Source: Pelagophyceae sp. CCMP2097 (Eukaryota > Sar > Pelagophyceae). From it: a stretch of DNA of 64,000 nt. The DNA lies in contig MU657167.1 in the NCBI GenBank assembly GCA_026770575.1, positions 360,248 through 424,247 on the forward strand. Direction: 5' to 3'. The notes under the pieces are model-generated. The model was not told the DNA's origin. It made no database searches and saw nothing but the letters and a program-made list of their open reading frames with translations. Below, piece by piece: positions 61,293 to 64,000 of the stretch (its first letter is position 1; each line of letters begins with the position of its first letter). The position numbers and the translations under genes are program-made.

Positions 61293-61688
61293 CTGGACGA
61301 CCCAGTCACTTTCCCGATTTGCACCACACGGGAAAACCTACTTTCGGTTTCGCTGGTCCGTTTCTGTGGGCGGGAAATATTTTAAAATTTATGGACTTTT
61401 TCAATATTTCCAAAACGTCACTCAATAATTTAAATCCAGCAATTTCGTGTGAAAATCAAGAGATTTGGCTCCATTTCATGTGAAAATCAAGGTTATTGGC
61501 TCCATTTCAGCTGAAACGGAGCCCATAATCTAAGATTTTCGGCGGGAAGTCGGAACTTTTGGTGTGCACAAACTGCGAGAGGTTAACAGTGTGATTTTCG
61601 TACTTTTTGATTTTCCCGCTTTTTGTTTTCGTACTTCGATTTTTGGTCGGGGTTAATGGACTTTTGGGAAAGTAACTGGGTCGTCCAG
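61293..61688. mobile_element. 396-bp TA-flanked MITE (A)
   Basis: Ends are inverted repeats: CTGGACGACCCAGTCACTTT at the left, its complement (with T instead of C at one site) at the right, bounded by TA at 61291-61292 and 61689-61690. Inside, a GTGAAAATCAAG and GGCTCCATTTCA unit is tandemly repeated (61450-61520). Very AT-rich, no coding frame. Confidence 0.85.
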
Positions 61689-61690
61689 TA

Positions 61691-62244
61691 TTAGCACAAT
61701 ATCCATGTCCCATTCTGCGGTACGGACACGGAGGGGGGGTCTGGGACCCTCCCCCCCCACCCCCGATGGGCTAACAGGAGGTCGACTTTTGGACAGGGTG
61801 CGACTTGGGGGGGTCCAAACCCTCCACGACACGCGTCGATACGTGAATATCCTTCCCCCACCGAACGATTCGGAACGAAGGTCGACTTTTGGACAGAGCG
61901 CCCTGTAAAGCATTAATGAAATCCTACTTATGGCCTTTTTGAAAATTATGTATCGGTGCGAGCACGACCCTCGTCGCGCGAGTCATTCAGCAACGTTATT
62001 TGGCGCCTGTGGCACGTCGCGCGGGTCTTTTCCAGGGTCCGACACCCCGTTTTGGGGGGGGTCCACGACCCTCCCCCCACCGAATTTGGTACACGCGTCG
62101 TACACGTGAATATTCTTCCCCCACCGAATTTGCGGGCCGAGGCGCGCGGGGAGGGTCTGCGTCCCCTCCCTCCCCACCTACCGAAACCCTCCCCCCTGAC
62201 CCTCCGTGTCCGTACCGCAGAATGGGACATGGATATTGTGTTAG
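61691..62244. mobile_element. 554-bp TA-flanked MITE (B), adjoining A
   Basis: Inverted ends: CACAATATCCATGTCCCATT near 61695 and its exact complement near 62221-62240, extending through the GGTACGGACACGGAGGG region. It is bounded by TA at 61689-61690 and 62245-62246; terminal bases are imperfect (TTAG versus CTAA). Inside there are two related sub-units with CCCCCACCGAA and ACGTGAATAT. No transposase. A (left) shares B's border TA, so one inserted at the other's edge. Confidence 0.8.
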
Positions 62245-62394
62245 TAGGAATCCTACAATCGCTACACATGAACAAATGACCTCTCGAGAGATCTCAACCG
62301 TGGGCGGGGATCGGCACCCTTTGCAGTGTATACAGGCGCTTTATGATGTATATCGCACCGCCGCCGCGCCTTTGGCGGTGGGCGCCGTCGGGTC

Positions 62395-63709
62395 TTAGAA
62401 GTTCTGGCGGCGGTACCGCACGCCACCTGCGAGTCAGAGGTTGAAACGACGCGGCGCGTCCGTCGGCGGCGCGGCGCACCGGCGCCCTGCGCGGCGCGGT
62501 CGTGGACGCGCGCGGGGTCGTTGCGGCGCTGCGCCTCGATTCTGGCTTGGGCTTGCGCGGCCGCGCCCACGGCGGCAACTCCTGAAGCTGCACAAAAGTA
62601 CATGGCGAAGAGGTACGTCGCCACCATCGACGTCGCCGCGAGGCCCGCCGCCTAGCGAAGGCGTCGCCGGAGGACGCTCGCTCCGGAACCCGTTGGAGTG
62701 GCGGTCTCTCCGCGGCGTCGGATCTCGGATGCCGCCCACGGCTCTGCTGGCATGACTGTGGGGGTCCGATTCATCGACGACGCAGCCCTTTGCGGCGGCG
62801 AAGCAGAGCGCGGCGATTGGGTTCGGCTGGTAGCTCGAGACGAGGCCCCAGAGCTTGTACCAAAACACGACGAGCGCGCCGCAGAGGCCGAGCCTGAAGC
62901 CTCCATCTTAGAGATCAGAGACGACGCGCGGCACGCACGTAAAGTTGAAGAGGAGCTGAATGAGCCAGCGCAAGACGACAGCGGCGGCGTTCCTGCGGCA
63001 AAGCCTCGGGCGCTTCCGATGCGCGGCCCGACTCACTCGTCGCGCGAGCTCGAGTAGGAGAGGCCCCTGAAGAGCAGATCCCACATGGACTGGCGCTTGG
63101 CAAAGTCCTTGCCGCCGGCGAAAGTCGCCCAGAAGCTGCGCCGGCGCGTCGTCGCGCGCATTCCACGCAGTCGCGCGCTCCCGGCGGCCGGCGGACGCAC
63201 GTGTCCCGGGCTTCGGCGACGCCGTACTCGGAGAAGACGCCGACGTTGGCCTTGACGTCTGAAGCGGCGGCTACTTCGTCGTGGCGCAAATGTTCCAACT
63301 CGCGCTGCGCGTGCGTCGCCGCATTGCGGTAGTGCTGGCACTGCGCGTCGCAGGCGAACCAGCCCGAGGAAGCGTACTCCTGCTGTCGCAGCCGAGCCAG
63401 GCGCTGCGCCGCCTTTGAGATGGGCTCGGAAAGGTCCGCGCGCGCCATCCCGGCCTCGTACGCCGCCGCCGAAGAGGCGGAGATGCGGAAGCCCGTCGCG
63501 AAGACGACGAGCGCGAGGCCTGCAACGGTATTCGAGCGAAGCCGCGGGGTTGGCGAAAAAGGCGTACCGAGCATCCATGTCCCGCAGACCCTTGGGTGGG
63601 CCTTTGCCACAAAAAACGTCCGCTTCGCCAGGAGCACCACCGCCGCGCTCGCCGCCGCGCCCGGGTCCTCGTACTCCTGCAGCTGCGACGAGGGCGGGCG
63701 GTCGGCCAT
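62395..63709 (-). CDS. Multi-pass membrane protein, unrecognised
   Basis: Seven exons with six introns (48, 65, 44, 45, 130 and 53 nt), all restoring phase. Order: MADRPPSSQLQEYEDPGAAA, then first hydrophobic span LALVVFATGFRISASSAAAY, then a soluble helical part with Cys (WFACDAQCQHYRNAATHAQR). FWATFAGGKDFAKRQSMWDL and LFRGLSYSSSRDE follow. Two more spans (AAAVVLRWLIQLLFNFT, then LGLCGALVVFWYKLWGLVSS) precede YQPNPIAALCFAAAKG, and the last span is AATSMVATYLFAMYFCAASG. The tail ends GGVRYRRQNF. The architecture recalls four-span vesicle or membrane trafficking proteins, but I do not recognise the family. A TTTAGCGATC element lies about 80 bp upstream. Confidence 0.68.
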
Positions 63710-63785
63710 GGTCGACGAAGGGCCCGCGCCGATGCGCCTTTGACCGAACACTGGGAGACCCGCTTGTGGAGTGCAGCGAGCCAAT

Positions 63786-63798
63786 GATCGCTAAAGTA
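63786..63798 (-). promoter_or_regulatory. TACTTTAGCGATC element
   Basis: GATCGCTAAAGTA on the plus strand, 77-89 bp before the ATG at 63709. Same TTTAGCGATC core as at 14511-14520, and close to the variant at 1861. The rest to 64000 shows no gene. Confidence 0.45.
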
Positions 63799-64000
63799 GC
63801 TCTGGTTCAACGCCGCCTGGACTTGGGTCCGTTAACGGACAAAAGTCGCTTTCCCTCTCAAACCTCGGACCGAGAGGCCGCCCCGCCGCGCACCGACGTC
63901 CCCTGGGGTCAGGAGTGTCGCGACGGACGCGCCACGACGTATACACCCCGGAATAACAAGCCTCCTTTCCCCTGGAGGCGCACGGGTTGTGGCCGATGTG

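Overview
The window is nuclear DNA from a GC-rich microbial eukaryote. Most genes are broken by short introns (41-185 nt), two assembly gaps are present (350 and 100 N), and there is a complete U6 snRNA gene. A photosynthetic or formerly photosynthetic stramenopile is the best guess. Pelagophyte-like algae fit the GC content, the PT-rich secreted proteins and the tiny introns, but this is inference, not identification.

Layout. 0-9 kb: a 2OG-oxygenase/HAD-phosphatase fusion running off the left edge, a FadE-type acyl-CoA dehydrogenase, a His-tailed unknown, HPRT, and a FOXRED1-like oxidoreductase. 8.5-15.5 kb: BTB-Kelch protein, OTU protease cut by a gap, BIN4-like protein, GatA amidotransferase and a pseudouridine synthase. 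16-23 kb: a lysine methyltransferase-like gene, U6 snRNA and a Cys-loop (pentameric ligand-gated) channel gene. This locus is split by a 2.6-kb insertion carrying a broken reverse transcriptase, with 894-bp direct repeats on both sides. 23-29.6 kb: WD40 protein, a TA-flanked MITE, a zinc-ribbon/HIT-like protein, an AP2-like three-repeat protein and an Aha1-domain protein. 29.9-42.3 kb: a membrane-anchored GH6-GH5 cellulase fusion, NCBP3-like, SMYD-like SET protein, alpha/beta hydrolase, a SHOCT protein, FKBP and trehalose-6-phosphate phosphatase. 43-50 kb: a broken alpha/beta hydrolase, a degenerate kinesin, thioredoxin and an intact kinesin. 50-64 kb: a secreted subtilisin with PT linkers, a SET/CW/Tudor-like protein with a small gene directly upstream, a CBM9-like secreted protein, a His-rich protein, two adjoining TA-flanked MITEs and a multi-pass membrane protein.

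Genes are closely packed and often head-to-head. A short element (TTTNGGCGA or TTTAGCGATC) lies about 30-170 bp upstream of roughly half the starts and is my main new regulatory observation. Introns mostly begin GTGCGT or GTGCGC and end in TAG or CAG. Three are best explained as GC-AG introns. Exon joins were chosen by eye from frame, splice dinucleotides and conserved protein families, so exact junctions need transcript support.
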